A DNA stretch of 7,872 bases from Rhodospirillaceae bacterium (GTDB lineage Bacteria; Pseudomonadota; Alphaproteobacteria; UBA8366): the NCBI GenBank assembly GCA_002711555.1, contig PARQ01000019.1, positions 4,567 through 12,438 of the forward strand. The letters are read 5' to 3'. Position numbers and translations under genes: made by a program. Shown in pieces: positions 1 through 6,799 of the stretch; positions within the stretch are counted from its first letter, which is position 1; each line of letters opens with the position of its first letter. The notes under the pieces are model-generated. The model saw nothing but the letters and a program-made list of their open reading frames with translations, did not search any database and had not been told where the DNA came from.

Positions 1-201
1 ATGAAAAATATCGGGGGACGTTATGCTGGTTCTACGACAGCTGCCCAATTTTTACAGAGATTTGTTAATGGAGTGCCATGGGCGCATTTAGACATTGCGG
101 GAATGGCCTGGGCAGAAAAAACTACGGCAACAGTACCGGAAGGGGGTACAGGATATGGAGTAAGGCTTCTCGATCGATTTCTAAAAGATAACTTCGAATA
201 G
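1..201 (+). CDS. pepA: Leucyl aminopeptidase, C-terminal fragment (cut by window edge)
   Basis: This is the last 66 residues of a cytosolic M17 leucyl aminopeptidase, a two-metal enzyme that removes N-terminal residues from peptides. The 5' part lies outside the window, so the ATG at base 1 is an internal methionine and not the start. The visible stretch is the strongly conserved M17 tail: residues 2-5 KNIG, then [10 protein letters not shown], then PWAHLDIAG at about residues 26-34, then [10 protein letters not shown] near the end. The metal and catalytic residues are upstream and cannot be checked. The TAG stop is followed 12 bases later by holC on the same strand; a pepA-holC pair is a common proteobacterial arrangement. 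Identity is firm from family knowledge, and nothing looks damaged in the visible part. Confidence 0.95.
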   Translation: MKNIGGRYAGSTTAAQFLQRFVNGVPWAHLDIAGMAWAEKTTATVPEGGTGYGVRLLDRFLKDNFE

Positions 202-213
202 GCTCTACAAATT

Positions 214-675
214 GTGACCGAAATACGGTTCTATCATCTGTTTTCAATGCCCTTAGAAAAGGCATTGCCTGTACTATTGGAGAAAGTTGTAGAGCGTCAC
301 TGGCGCGCATTGATAGTTACAGATTCATTAAAGCGAGTATCGGAGCTTGATTCTCGCTTATGGACTTATAAACCGAGCAGCTTTTTGCCTCATGGTATGG
401 TTGGAGATAAAGACGCTGAATTACAGCCAATCTTGCTTACCCATAAAGATGAAAACTCCAACGATGCAAATGTACTTTTTCTTGTTGACGGCGCGGAAAG
501 TAAGCATATCGGCAAATTCGAAATATGTTGCTTACTTTTTGACGGTAACGATACTGATGGGTTAATAAAAGTTCGTGAGGCCTGGGCATCCTATAAAAAT
601 GAAGGCCATAAGGTTATATATTTGCAGCAGGAGCCTTCCGGTAAATGGAGTGAAAAGCGTACGGTTCGCGATTGA
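214..675 (+). CDS. holC: DNA polymerase III subunit chi
   Basis: This 153-residue protein matches the HolC family in length and sequence. Chi is an accessory subunit of the DNA polymerase III clamp-loader assembly and links the replisome to single-stranded DNA-binding protein. Recognisable blocks are EIRFYHL at the N terminus, the LDSRLWTY segment at about residues 45-52, SFLPHG at 56-61, then QPILLT, then VLFLVDGAE at about 87-95 and CLLFDG at about 106-111. The start is a GTG only 12 bases after the pepA stop, with no strong ribosome binding site, which suggests translational coupling to pepA. The GTG is preferred because the conserved T-E-I-R-F-Y opening begins directly after it. A shorter ORF in another frame across this region is a shadow. 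Confidence 0.93.
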   Translation: MTEIRFYHLFSMPLEKALPVLLEKVVERHWRALIVTDSLKRVSELDSRLWTYKPSSFLPHGMVGDKDAELQPILLTHKDENSNDANVLFLVDGAESKHIGKFEICCLLFDGNDTDGLIKVREAWASYKNEGHKVIYLQQEPSGKWSEKRTVRD

Positions 676-716
676 AAATATTTACCAATATCTGTAATTA
701 TTCTGGAATCAAACCC

Positions 717-745
717 TTGCGACAAAGCTTGGAGCCGTCTATAAG
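717..745 (+). promoter_or_regulatory. Sigma70-type promoter for ndk
   Basis: A TTGCGA -35 element (717-722) and a TATAAG -10 element (740-745) are separated by exactly 17 bases. They match the consensus hexamers at 4 of 6 and 5 of 6 positions. Transcription would start near 752, giving ndk a leader of roughly 37 bases. It lies in the 113-base gap between holC and ndk, so ndk can probably be expressed independently of pepA-holC. This is a pattern match only; the spacing is what makes it the best promoter candidate in the window. Confidence 0.55.
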
Positions 746-788
746 GCGCCGGTTTCGTTAATAGATGTAAAAACAGGGAATATTTATA

Positions 789-1211
789 ATGGCCCAGGAA
801 CGGACACTATCCATAATTAAGCCCGATGCCACTCGTCGGAACTTGACCGGTGAAATTAATGCGCGTTTCGAACACGCTGGATTGCGTATTGTTGCGCAAC
901 GCCGCATCCACATGATACGCAAGCAAGCTGAGGGTTTTTACGCAGTACACAAGGAGCGCGCATTTTTTGATGAATTATGTGATTTCATGTGTTCTGGGCC
1001 GGTGGTGGTGCAGGTATTGGAGGGAGAAAATGCAATCCTTGCCAATCGTGATATTATGGGTGCCACAAATCCCGCAAATGCCGACGAAGGTACGATTAGA
1101 AAAGACTTTGGCGAGTCAATAGAGGCAAACTCCGTCCACGGCTCCGATTCACCGGAAACGGCAATTACCGAGATATCTTACTTTTTCTCCGAACTTGACA
1201 TTGTCGGGTGA
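789..1211 (+). CDS. ndk: Nucleoside diphosphate kinase
   Basis: This 140-residue cytosolic enzyme transfers the gamma phosphate of ATP to nucleoside diphosphates through a phosphohistidine, balancing NTP and dNTP pools. The length is normal for bacterial Ndk. Diagnostic motifs are all present: [10 protein letters not shown] at the N terminus with K11, the GATNPA segment at about 91-96, GTIRKDFG at 101-108, and the active-site block NSVHGSD at 114-120 with catalytic H117. The ATG at 789 is supported by a GGGA-type ribosome binding site about 9 bases upstream and by the canonical opening. The gene sits alone behind its own promoter candidate and converges on the small oxidase-subunit gene. No missing residues or frame problems are seen. 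Confidence 0.98.
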   Translation: MAQERTLSIIKPDATRRNLTGEINARFEHAGLRIVAQRRIHMIRKQAEGFYAVHKERAFFDELCDFMCSGPVVVQVLEGENAILANRDIMGATNPANADEGTIRKDFGESIEANSVHGSDSPETAITEISYFFSELDIVG

Positions 1212-1257
1212 AAAATCGGTCAATATCCCGCGGGTCTCATGTTCTGGGCGACCAAGG

Positions 1258-1392
1258 CTAAACTAATGTTATAGCTAAAACTACAAGCAAGAGAATCACA
1301 CCTGCACAGGTCCACGCTGACACTTTTATAAGGCCAGCCCAAGTTCTGAGGTGATCTTTCGGAGCTTGCTTATACTGCATATCTCCTGACAT
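1258..1392 (-). CDS. aa3-type cytochrome c oxidase subunit IV, small membrane protein
   Basis: This 44-residue ORF runs from ATG at 1392 to TAG at 1258. It has a short polar N terminus (MSGDMQYKQAPKDH), then H-L-R-T-W-A-G-L-I-K at residues 14-23, then a single membrane helix at about residues 24-43 rich in V, L, I and A. That layout of H, T, G, K and W before one helix is the signature of the bacterial aa3-type oxidase subunit IV family, a small non-catalytic subunit found in alphaproteobacteria. An AGGA ribosome binding site lies about 8 bases upstream. The gene follows purN by 86 bases on the same strand, so it may be read from the purMN transcript. It is not adjacent to the main oxidase genes in this window. 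Identification is by motif recall; a generic single-helix protein is the alternative. Confidence 0.78.
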   Translation of the reverse strand: MSGDMQYKQAPKDHLRTWAGLIKVSAWTCAGVILLLVVLAITLV

Positions 1393-1478
1393 AATCTAAT
1401 CCTATGTAGATTTTTTAATTACCGGCTTTAGGTATACCGGCTTTCTACAACACGCAAGTGTAAAGGTTTCGAACAATC

Positions 1479-2135
1479 TTAATTAAGAATTGGACTAATG
1501 AGCACAGCGTCATCGAGTGATATTCCATCGATAAGAACTCGTCCATCCTCTATTTTTACACGCCTTTCAGCAATCATTTTGAGTGCCACTGGGAAGATAA
1601 TGTGTTCTTGCTGAAGAATACGTGCCGCTAAAGTATCCTCGCTGTCATTCGGCAATACTGGAACAGCGGCTTGAGCGATAATTGGGCCCGCATCCATATC
1701 CTGACTGACGTAGTGAATAGTGCATCCTGCTATTTTAACGCCAGCGGCAAGAGCGCGGGCATGCGTATCTAACCCTTTAAATGCTGGGAGTAACGATGGG
1801 TGTACATTAACAAGGCGACCCTGCCATTTTTCTACAAAACTACCTGTTAGAAGCCTCATGAATCCAGCGAGACATACTAATTCTGCGCCACAGGATTCAA
1901 GCTCATCATTTAGTCGCGATTCGAAGTCCGTCCGGTTTTCAAATTTGCGATGATCTATAACCGAGTAAGGTAAACCGGCTTTTAATGCTCGTTGAATACC
2001 AAAAGCCCCTCTAACGTTTGATATTACCTGCACTATGTGTGCAGGAAACCCGGGGTTCTGACAGGCATCAATTAAAGCTTGTAAATTTGAACCATGTCCC
2101 GAGACCAGGACAGCAACCTTTAACCGATCTGTCAC
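1479..2135 (-). CDS. purN: Phosphoribosylglycinamide formyltransferase 1 (GAR transformylase)
   Basis: PurN transfers a formyl group from 10-formyltetrahydrofolate to glycinamide ribonucleotide, the third step of de novo purine synthesis. The GTG at 2135 gives 218 residues, normal for the family. Visible motifs are VLVSGHGSNLQAL near the N terminus (phosphate-binding loop), then CLAGFMRLL, then VNVHPSLLPAFKG holding catalytic N110 and H112, and QDMDAGPII holding catalytic D148. The GTG is chosen because it overlaps the purM TGA as GTGA and has an AAGGTG ribosome binding site 7 bases upstream. A TTG six bases further up is too close to that site. The overlap implies translational coupling to purM. 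All catalytic residues are present. Confidence 0.97.
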   Translation of the reverse strand: MTDRLKVAVLVSGHGSNLQALIDACQNPGFPAHIVQVISNVRGAFGIQRALKAGLPYSVIDHRKFENRTDFESRLNDELESCGAELVCLAGFMRLLTGSFVEKWQGRLVNVHPSLLPAFKGLDTHARALAAGVKIAGCTIHYVSQDMDAGPIIAQAAVPVLPNDSEDTLAARILQQEHIIFPVALKMIAERRVKIEDGRVLIDGISLDDAVLISPILN

Positions 2136-3235
2136 GCCCAATCACCTTGAATTAGAACGGGTTCTCTCTTGTTTAATTTTTCAATAACACCTATGGGTGT
2201 CACAAGTTGGCCAGTTGCTTGTATTGCCTCAGAAATTGCAGAAGCCTTGTCTGCAGAAACTATTATCACCATTCCAATGCCACAATTAAACGTTCGCAAC
2301 ATCTCTCTAATTTCGATTGAGCCCTTTTCAATAAGCCAACTGAATACTGGTGATTTCGGCCAGGAGTTTAGATTTAATGCGGCACACTTGCCGTCAGGCA
2401 GAATACGTGGAAGGTTTTCAAGTAATCCACCTCCGGTGATATGCGCAATACCTTTGATGTTGCCTACCTCGCGAGCGACCCTAATTGCGTTAACGTAAAT
2501 AATTGTTGGTTCTAAAAGTGCAACACCAAGCGAAACGTCTGGATTGAAGGGTGCTGGTTCGAAATAGCTAAGACCGCTTTCATCGACTATTTTTCGGACT
2601 AACGAATAACCGTTTGAATGAATACCGCTGGAGGCCAAGCCCAATACAATGTCGCCAACGTTTATAGTGCTGCCATCAATATCGTCATGGCGTTCCATAG
2701 CACCAACAGCAAATCCCGCGAGGTCATAGTCATTTTTCCCATAATGGTCTGGCATTTCTGCCGTTTCTCCCCCGATCAGTGCTGATCCTGCTTGTTGACA
2801 ACCATCGGCAATGCCGGCAACCACTGTTTCCGCTATTTTATTTTCAAGCTTGCCGGTTGCGAAGTAATCCAAAAAAAATAGTGGCTGTGCACCCTGCACC
2901 ACTAGATCATTTACACACATCGCGACGAGGTCGATACCGATAGTATCGTGTTTATTAACCGCTATGGCGATCTTAAGCTTAGTGCCAACGCCATCCGTGG
3001 AAGCGACAAGTATAGGGTCCTTAAACCCAGCAGATTTAAGATCGAATAATCCCCCAAACCCACCGAGCAATCCGGAAGCGCCAGGCCTTGCAGTTTGAGC
3101 TGCCAAGGGTTTAATAGCTTCTATCAATGCATTGCCAGCATCGATGTTTACGCCCGCATTACGATAAGTCAGTTTAGTATTTGATTTTAACGCAGCTATG
3201 GAGTCCTCGCTTCGAAAAACATATAAAATAAACAC
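2132..3235 (-). CDS. purM: Phosphoribosylformylglycinamidine cyclo-ligase (AIR synthetase)
   Basis: PurM closes the imidazole ring of FGAM to aminoimidazole ribonucleotide using ATP, the fifth step of purine synthesis. The family core is complete: LTYRNAGVNIDAGN, then STDGVGTKLKIA (nucleotide/phosphate loop), then GIDLVAMCVNDL, GGETAEMP, LASSGIHSNGYSL, ITGGGLLENLPRILP and CGIGMV near the end. The start is uncertain. The last conventional start before the core is GTG at 3235 (367 residues), which lacks a ribosome binding site and adds an odd hydrophobic leader. A GTG at 3268 would be longer still. An ATA codon at 3199 has GAGGA five bases upstream and would give 355 residues, closer to the usual size of about 345-350. 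The gene overlaps purN by four bases and diverges from the DUF2066 gene. Confidence 0.95.
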   Translation of the reverse strand: MFILYVFRSEDSIAALKSNTKLTYRNAGVNIDAGNALIEAIKPLAAQTARPGASGLLGGFGGLFDLKSAGFKDPILVASTDGVGTKLKIAIAVNKHDTIGIDLVAMCVNDLVVQGAQPLFFLDYFATGKLENKIAETVVAGIADGCQQAGSALIGGETAEMPDHYGKNDYDLAGFAVGAMERHDDIDGSTINVGDIVLGLASSGIHSNGYSLVRKIVDESGLSYFEPAPFNPDVSLGVALLEPTIIYVNAIRVAREVGNIKGIAHITGGGLLENLPRILPDGKCAALNLNSWPKSPVFSWLIEKGSIEIREMLRTFNCGIGMVIIVSADKASAISEAIQATGQLVTPIGVIEKLNKREPVLIQGDWA

Positions 3236-3296
3236 ATTCGTCTGGGTTACTATATCAACCCACCACACAAAAATATTGAATTGGATTTATATTTTA
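3200..3296. promoter_or_regulatory. Divergent control region between purM and the DUF2066 gene
   Basis: About 97 AT-rich bases separate the conserved purM core from the DUF2066 start, and promoters for both directions should lie here. On the minus strand, TATAGT (bases 3254-3249) is a plausible -10 for purM, but I see no good -35 at the right distance. If used, transcription would start near 3242, giving GTG 3235 an almost absent leader or ATA 3199 a leader of about 40 bases. On the plus strand I find no convincing -35/-10 pair. No PurR-like operator or riboswitch fold was recognised by eye. Confidence 0.35.
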
Positions 3297-4409
3297 ATGT
3301 TTCGCCTGTCACAAATTGTCAACTTATTTGGTTTTTGCTGCATTACTCTGGTGTTTCAGACCCTTTATAGTACTTCAGTCAAGGCTGATGTGTTCACGAT
3401 TCGCAATGTTGAGGTGAATAAGAAGGCTGCAAGTGAGCTGACCGCTAAGGCTAAAGCTCTAGCTTCCGGGCAGCGAACAGCACTCTCACTGCTCCTAAAA
3501 CGCATAACGATGTTATATGACCATGATAAGTTGCCGAAGGTTAATGATGAGTTGGTAACAGAACTAGTCCGAGATTTTTCGGTTTCTGATGAAAAGTTCG
3601 GTGGAGGCCGTTACTTGGGCAAAGTGAATGTACGTTTCAGACCAAAGGCTGTTCGCGGGCTTCTAGAAAAAATGAGTATTCCATTTGCAGAGACTGCGAG
3701 CCGTCCCCTAGTTGTTTTGCCCATTTTAGCTGAAGGTGACACTCAGTTACTTTGGGATGAGCCTAACCCATGGTTTGATATGTGGGGCGAGTATGCTCGT
3801 TCAGATGGACTGTTACCGCTTGTAACACCCCATAGGGAGCTTTCCGACATCTCTTTGATCTCAGCTGAGCAAGCGAGTAGCGGAGATCTGGCTGGCCTAA
3901 GGGCCGTGTCAGAGAAGTATAAAACCCGAGGGGTCTTGGTTTTGATAGCTCAATTCAGCGAAATTCAGGAACGTGAGGTTCAACGAGTAGAAATTAAAAT
4001 GATCAACTTTGGCAAAAATAATCTTTTAGATGAAAAGCTTTTTGCCTACGAGAGCCAGACTGAGATGTCTCTAACGGAATTCCAAAAACAAGTTGTATTG
4101 GCGCAAATACAGCAACTCGAGGAAGATTGGAAACAAGCAAATTTATTGAGCGGGGGCATTAATAATACGATGACTGCCCTAGTGCCCGCAGAAAGGCTTT
4201 CCGATTGGTTAGAAATCAAAAAACGGTTGAGTCGAGTAGCAACTGTTAAGCACGTGGAGATACGACGTATGTCAGTACGAGAAACTGAAATTCGCATTCG
4301 ATTTCAAGGCGCAACTGATCAGTTACGTGTTGCGTTGGAACAAAATGGTTTAGGCCTGTCGGCTTATGCTGGGAGAAACGTGTGGACCGTAGAGCGGCTA
4401 GATCAATAG
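3297..4409 (+). CDS. DUF2066 domain-containing exported protein, function unknown
   Basis: This 370-residue protein has a signal peptide: a short basic start, a hydrophobic stretch at about residues 8-24, and a likely cleavage after SVKA at residue 30. The mature protein is therefore probably periplasmic. The region after it (DVFTIRNVEV, then a K/A-rich stretch, then QRTALSLLLKRIT) matches my recollection of the DUF2066 family. No catalytic motif is evident, and the C-terminal third looks like a mixed alpha/beta fold with an R/E-rich segment. An upstream in-frame ATG at 3198 is rejected because it would put 33 residues before the signal peptide and run into the purM 5' end. The ribosome binding site at 3297 is weak. 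It is the first gene of a tight cluster with a phosphatidyltransferase, an AI-2E transporter and hdaA. Family assignment is good; function is unknown. Confidence 0.82.
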   Translation: MFRLSQIVNLFGFCCITLVFQTLYSTSVKADVFTIRNVEVNKKAASELTAKAKALASGQRTALSLLLKRITMLYDHDKLPKVNDELVTELVRDFSVSDEKFGGGRYLGKVNVRFRPKAVRGLLEKMSIPFAETASRPLVVLPILAEGDTQLLWDEPNPWFDMWGEYARSDGLLPLVTPHRELSDISLISAEQASSGDLAGLRAVSEKYKTRGVLVLIAQFSEIQEREVQRVEIKMINFGKNNLLDEKLFAYESQTEMSLTEFQKQVVLAQIQQLEEDWKQANLLSGGINNTMTALVPAERLSDWLEIKKRLSRVATVKHVEIRRMSVRETEIRIRFQGATDQLRVALEQNGLGLSAYAGRNVWTVERLDQ

Positions 4410-4427
4410 ACAGGGAATTGTAGGCCT

Positions 4428-5024
4428 ATGGCATTCCATGAAGCATTGCGTCGATTGCCGAATTTAATTTCGCTAGGACGGCTGTTTGCAGTTCCACTTA
4501 TTGTTTGGTTGATCTCATCCGGTGAAATGGCGATAGCACTTTGGATATTTATTGCAGCTGGGGTTTCTGATGCCGTCGATGGTTTTATTGCGAAACGTTT
4601 TGATGCGTCAAGTACGCTCGGAAGTTTTATTGACCCTTTAGCGGATAAGGCTTTAATAGTGAGCTGCTTCGTTACGCTCGGTATTGAAGGTCAAATTTCG
4701 ACTTGGTTGGTGATTCTAGTTGTTTTTCGGGACATATTAATTATTGGTGGTGTTCTTCTATCATTGCCACTAGGGCGCCCAGTCATTGTGCATCCTCTAT
4801 TAATTTCAAAGCTTAATACCGCGCTACAAATAATATTAGTTGCCCTAGTGCTTGCGAGAGGTGGTCTTGGTATGAACGATGGACAAATATTGACTATCGT
4901 GGAATGTGTTGTTGCGGCAACGACTCTTGCATCCGGTGTCAGCTATGCTTATCGCTACGTAGTCGCTGCAACCGAAAAGGATATTACAGATAGCATCAGT
5001 CATCCTAATGAGCTTGGAGATTAA
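4428..5024 (+). CDS. CDP-alcohol phosphatidyltransferase family protein (PgsA/cardiolipin synthase-like)
   Basis: This 198-residue integral membrane enzyme probably transfers a phosphatidyl group from CDP-diacylglycerol to an alcohol such as glycerol-3-phosphate or phosphatidylglycerol. The N terminus has PNLISLGRL, typical of the PgsA/Cls branch. The CDP-alcohol signature spans residues 48-73: D48, D51, G52, G65, D69 and D73, the four metal-binding aspartates all in place. The usual Ala-Arg pair after the DG is Ala-Lys-Arg (55-57) here. Several hydrophobic helices follow, as expected. The ATG at 4428 lies 18 bases after the DUF2066 stop with an AGG nearby. Sequence alone does not separate phosphatidylglycerophosphate synthase from CMP-forming cardiolipin synthase or another head-group enzyme, so no symbol is given. 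Confidence 0.9.
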   Translation: MAFHEALRRLPNLISLGRLFAVPLIVWLISSGEMAIALWIFIAAGVSDAVDGFIAKRFDASSTLGSFIDPLADKALIVSCFVTLGIEGQISTWLVILVVFRDILIIGGVLLSLPLGRPVIVHPLLISKLNTALQIILVALVLARGGLGMNDGQILTIVECVVAATTLASGVSYAYRYVVAATEKDITDSISHPNELGD

Positions 5025-5029
5025 AACTT

Positions 5030-6115
5030 ATGACTTTGCAGCAGAAAAGCTTAGTTTGGCTTTTATTTGTCGTCAGTATTGTTGGTATGCTTATCCTATT
5101 AAGGGGAATTTTACTGCCTTTTGTAATTGGCATGGCGGTGGCATATTTGCTTGATCCCGTTTGCGATTGGTTAGAACAACGGCATTTCACGAGGATTTGG
5201 GCATCAATCGCAGTCACTTTTGTTTTTTTTGTAATTATTGCACTGGCTCTTGCACTTTTGACACCACTTTTAATCAATCAGGTTACTGACTTCATCGAGA
5301 AAGTTCCTGCTTATATTAGTACCTTAGAAATGAAGCTGACGCCTGTGATAGCCTATTTGATGGCACACCTGGACACAGATGGTACAGCCGAGATTCAGAA
5401 AATTTTTGGCCAATATATTGGAGATGCAGCGGCTATAGCAGGGCGTGTAATATTTCGCCTTCTAAGTGGACTTGAAACAGCACTAAATGTAATTTCTATT
5501 GTAGCAATAACGCCCATCGTAGCCTTTTATTTACTCCGAGATTGGGACAAAATAATAAGTCGGTTGAATGGATATCTTCCACCGGCGTATCGGAAAACAA
5601 TACAAGAACAGATTCTTTTGATAGACACCACTCTGTCTGGGTTCCTGCGCGGCCAATTTATGGTTTGTCTTCTTCTAGGAATTTTTTACGCAGTGGGCCT
5701 CATGATTATCGGCCTAGATTTTGGACTGATAATTGGTCTGGGTACGGGTATGGTTTCATTCGTTCCATATTTTGGAATGCTGGCGGGAGTACTTGTGGGC
5801 CTAGGTCTGGCTATCGCACAATTTGACTCATTAGGTCCGATACTAGCAGTTGGCCTTTTGTTTGCTTCTGGACAAATAATGGAGGGTAATTTTGTAACCC
5901 CGAAGCTAGTTGGTGATCGGGTTGGTCTACACGCTGTTTGGATTATTTTTGCATTAATGGCCGGCGGCGCGCTTTTTGGTTTTCTGGGGATTCTTTTGGC
6001 TGTGCCAGTGGCCGCTGTGATAGGCGTCCTTGTGCGATTTGCTCTCGATTGCTACTTACGTAGCGCACTTTATGCTGGTGAATCACCCGAAAAACTTAAT
6101 TCTCCGAAATCGTAA
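5030..6115 (+). CDS. AI-2E family transporter (TqsA/PerM-like membrane protein)
   Basis: This 361-residue polytopic membrane protein has the usual length and layout of the AI-2E exporter family. There are two or three hydrophobic helices in residues 8-80, a soluble stretch at about 85-135, and a dense run of helices from about 145 to the end. Family landmarks are YLLRDWD at 167-173, LRGQ at 206-209, FVPYFG at 244-249, EGNFVTPKLVG at 285-295 and the GFLGILLAVP block at 317-326. Members have been linked to autoinducer-2 export or to Na+/H+ antiport; which substrate applies here cannot be told. The ATG is five bases after the phosphatidyltransferase stop with GGAG upstream, so coupling is likely. 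ORFs in other frames across this gene are shadows. Confidence 0.92.
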   Translation: MTLQQKSLVWLLFVVSIVGMLILLRGILLPFVIGMAVAYLLDPVCDWLEQRHFTRIWASIAVTFVFFVIIALALALLTPLLINQVTDFIEKVPAYISTLEMKLTPVIAYLMAHLDTDGTAEIQKIFGQYIGDAAAIAGRVIFRLLSGLETALNVISIVAITPIVAFYLLRDWDKIISRLNGYLPPAYRKTIQEQILLIDTTLSGFLRGQFMVCLLLGIFYAVGLMIIGLDFGLIIGLGTGMVSFVPYFGMLAGVLVGLGLAIAQFDSLGPILAVGLLFASGQIMEGNFVTPKLVGDRVGLHAVWIIFALMAGGALFGFLGILLAVPVAAVIGVLVRFALDCYLRSALYAGESPEKLNSPKS

Positions 6116-6125
6116 TAGGTTTATA

Positions 6126-6797
6126 TTGACACCAATATCTCAAATACCACTGGACTTGGGATATCGTTCTGCCGCTGGCAGCAGTGATTTCCTAGTAGCA
6201 CCTTGTAATAAAGATGCTGTTGCTTGGGTAGACCAGTGGCCCGATTGGCCAGCTCCTGCATTGTTCATTTTTGGTCCGGCCGGGTCTGGTAAGAGCCACC
6301 TTGGTCATATTTGGTGCGCACGATCTGGAGCAGATAGATTGCAGATGAAAGACCTTACGGTTGAGACAGCGGCCGACCTAGAGAAGCAGAATTTTGTCCT
6401 GATTGATCCTTTAGAAATTCCTTTTGATGAATCAGCGCTCTTACATGTGTACAACACCATAGCAGAAAAAGGAGGGCACCTTCTGATTATAGCAGAGGTT
6501 CCACCGGCCCGGTTAGCTTTAGGGCTTGCTGATCTTCGTTCGCGGTTCCAAGCAGCGCCAACGGTAGGTATTGGCATTCCGGATGATCGATTAGTAGGTG
6601 CTGTAATGTTGAAGCAATTTACAGATCGTCAACTGAGTGTTGCCCCTGAAGTCCTTACTTTTTTAATGGCGCGCATGGAGCGTACTTTTGAGGCCGCTGG
6701 CAATTTGGTTGCTGCTTTGGATGAGGCTGCACTGATTGAAAAGCGTCGAATAACAGTGCCTCTTGCTAAGGAAGTGCTTGCACGTCAAAAAGCATAA
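6126..6797 (+). CDS. hdaA: DnaA regulatory inactivator HdaA
   Basis: HdaA is a DnaA-like AAA+ protein that, bound to the DNA-loaded sliding clamp, stimulates ATP hydrolysis by DnaA and so prevents re-initiation of replication. The TTG start at 6126 gives 223 residues, usual for the family. Residues 6-11 (QIPLDL) form the N-terminal clamp-binding motif. FLVAPCNKDAVAW and PDWPAPALFIFGPAGSGKSHL follow, the latter containing Walker A at about 50-57. Walker B-like LIDP lies near 93-96. LRSRF at about 137-141 fits the box VII arginine region, and the C-terminal helix bears ARMERTFEAAGNLVAALD (sensor II region). The TTG is favoured by an AGG six bases upstream and a 10-base gap after the transporter. 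An in-frame ATG at 6030 would overlap that gene and add 32 unrelated residues. Confidence 0.93.
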   Translation: MTPISQIPLDLGYRSAAGSSDFLVAPCNKDAVAWVDQWPDWPAPALFIFGPAGSGKSHLGHIWCARSGADRLQMKDLTVETAADLEKQNFVLIDPLEIPFDESALLHVYNTIAEKGGHLLIIAEVPPARLALGLADLRSRFQAAPTVGIGIPDDRLVGAVMLKQFTDRQLSVAPEVLTFLMARMERTFEAAGNLVAALDEAALIEKRRITVPLAKEVLARQKA

Positions 6798-6799
6798 AG

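Noticed and set aside
676..695. AT-only stem just after the holC stop as a terminator
   Set aside because: The ATATT/AATAT stem is five A-T pairs, too weak, and has no distinct T run.
1225..1236. CCCGCGGG palindrome after ndk
   Set aside because: It has no loop, so it cannot form an intrinsic terminator hairpin, and no T run follows.
1393..1416. AATCTA/TAGATT stem followed by TTTT on the plus strand as a terminator for ndk
   Set aside because: The stem is six bases with a single G-C pair and an eight-base loop, so it is too weak. It lies about 180 bases beyond ndk, past a convergent gene. On the minus strand its loop holds the oxidase-subunit ribosome binding site, but a stable fold is doubtful.
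1420..1444. Direct repeat TACCGGCTTT (1420-1429 and 1435-1444) downstream of purN
   Set aside because: There are only two 10-base copies with no further units. Any hairpins around it have 4-bp stems and are followed by A rather than T on the purN strand.
3198..3296. In-frame N-terminal extension of the DUF2066 gene starting at ATG 3198
   Set aside because: It would put 33 residues in front of a clear signal peptide and overlap the 5' end of divergent purM. The ATG at 3297 gives a normal exported protein.
4046..5277. Minus-strand ORFs opposite the DUF2066 gene and the transporter
   Set aside because: They are low-complexity, Ser/Thr/Ile/Lys-rich translations antisense to well-supported genes, with no family features.
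6030..6125. Longer hdaA start at 6030
   Set aside because: It overlaps 86 bases of the transporter gene, and the added residues do not resemble HdaA. The TTG at 6126 has a ribosome binding site and fits family length.
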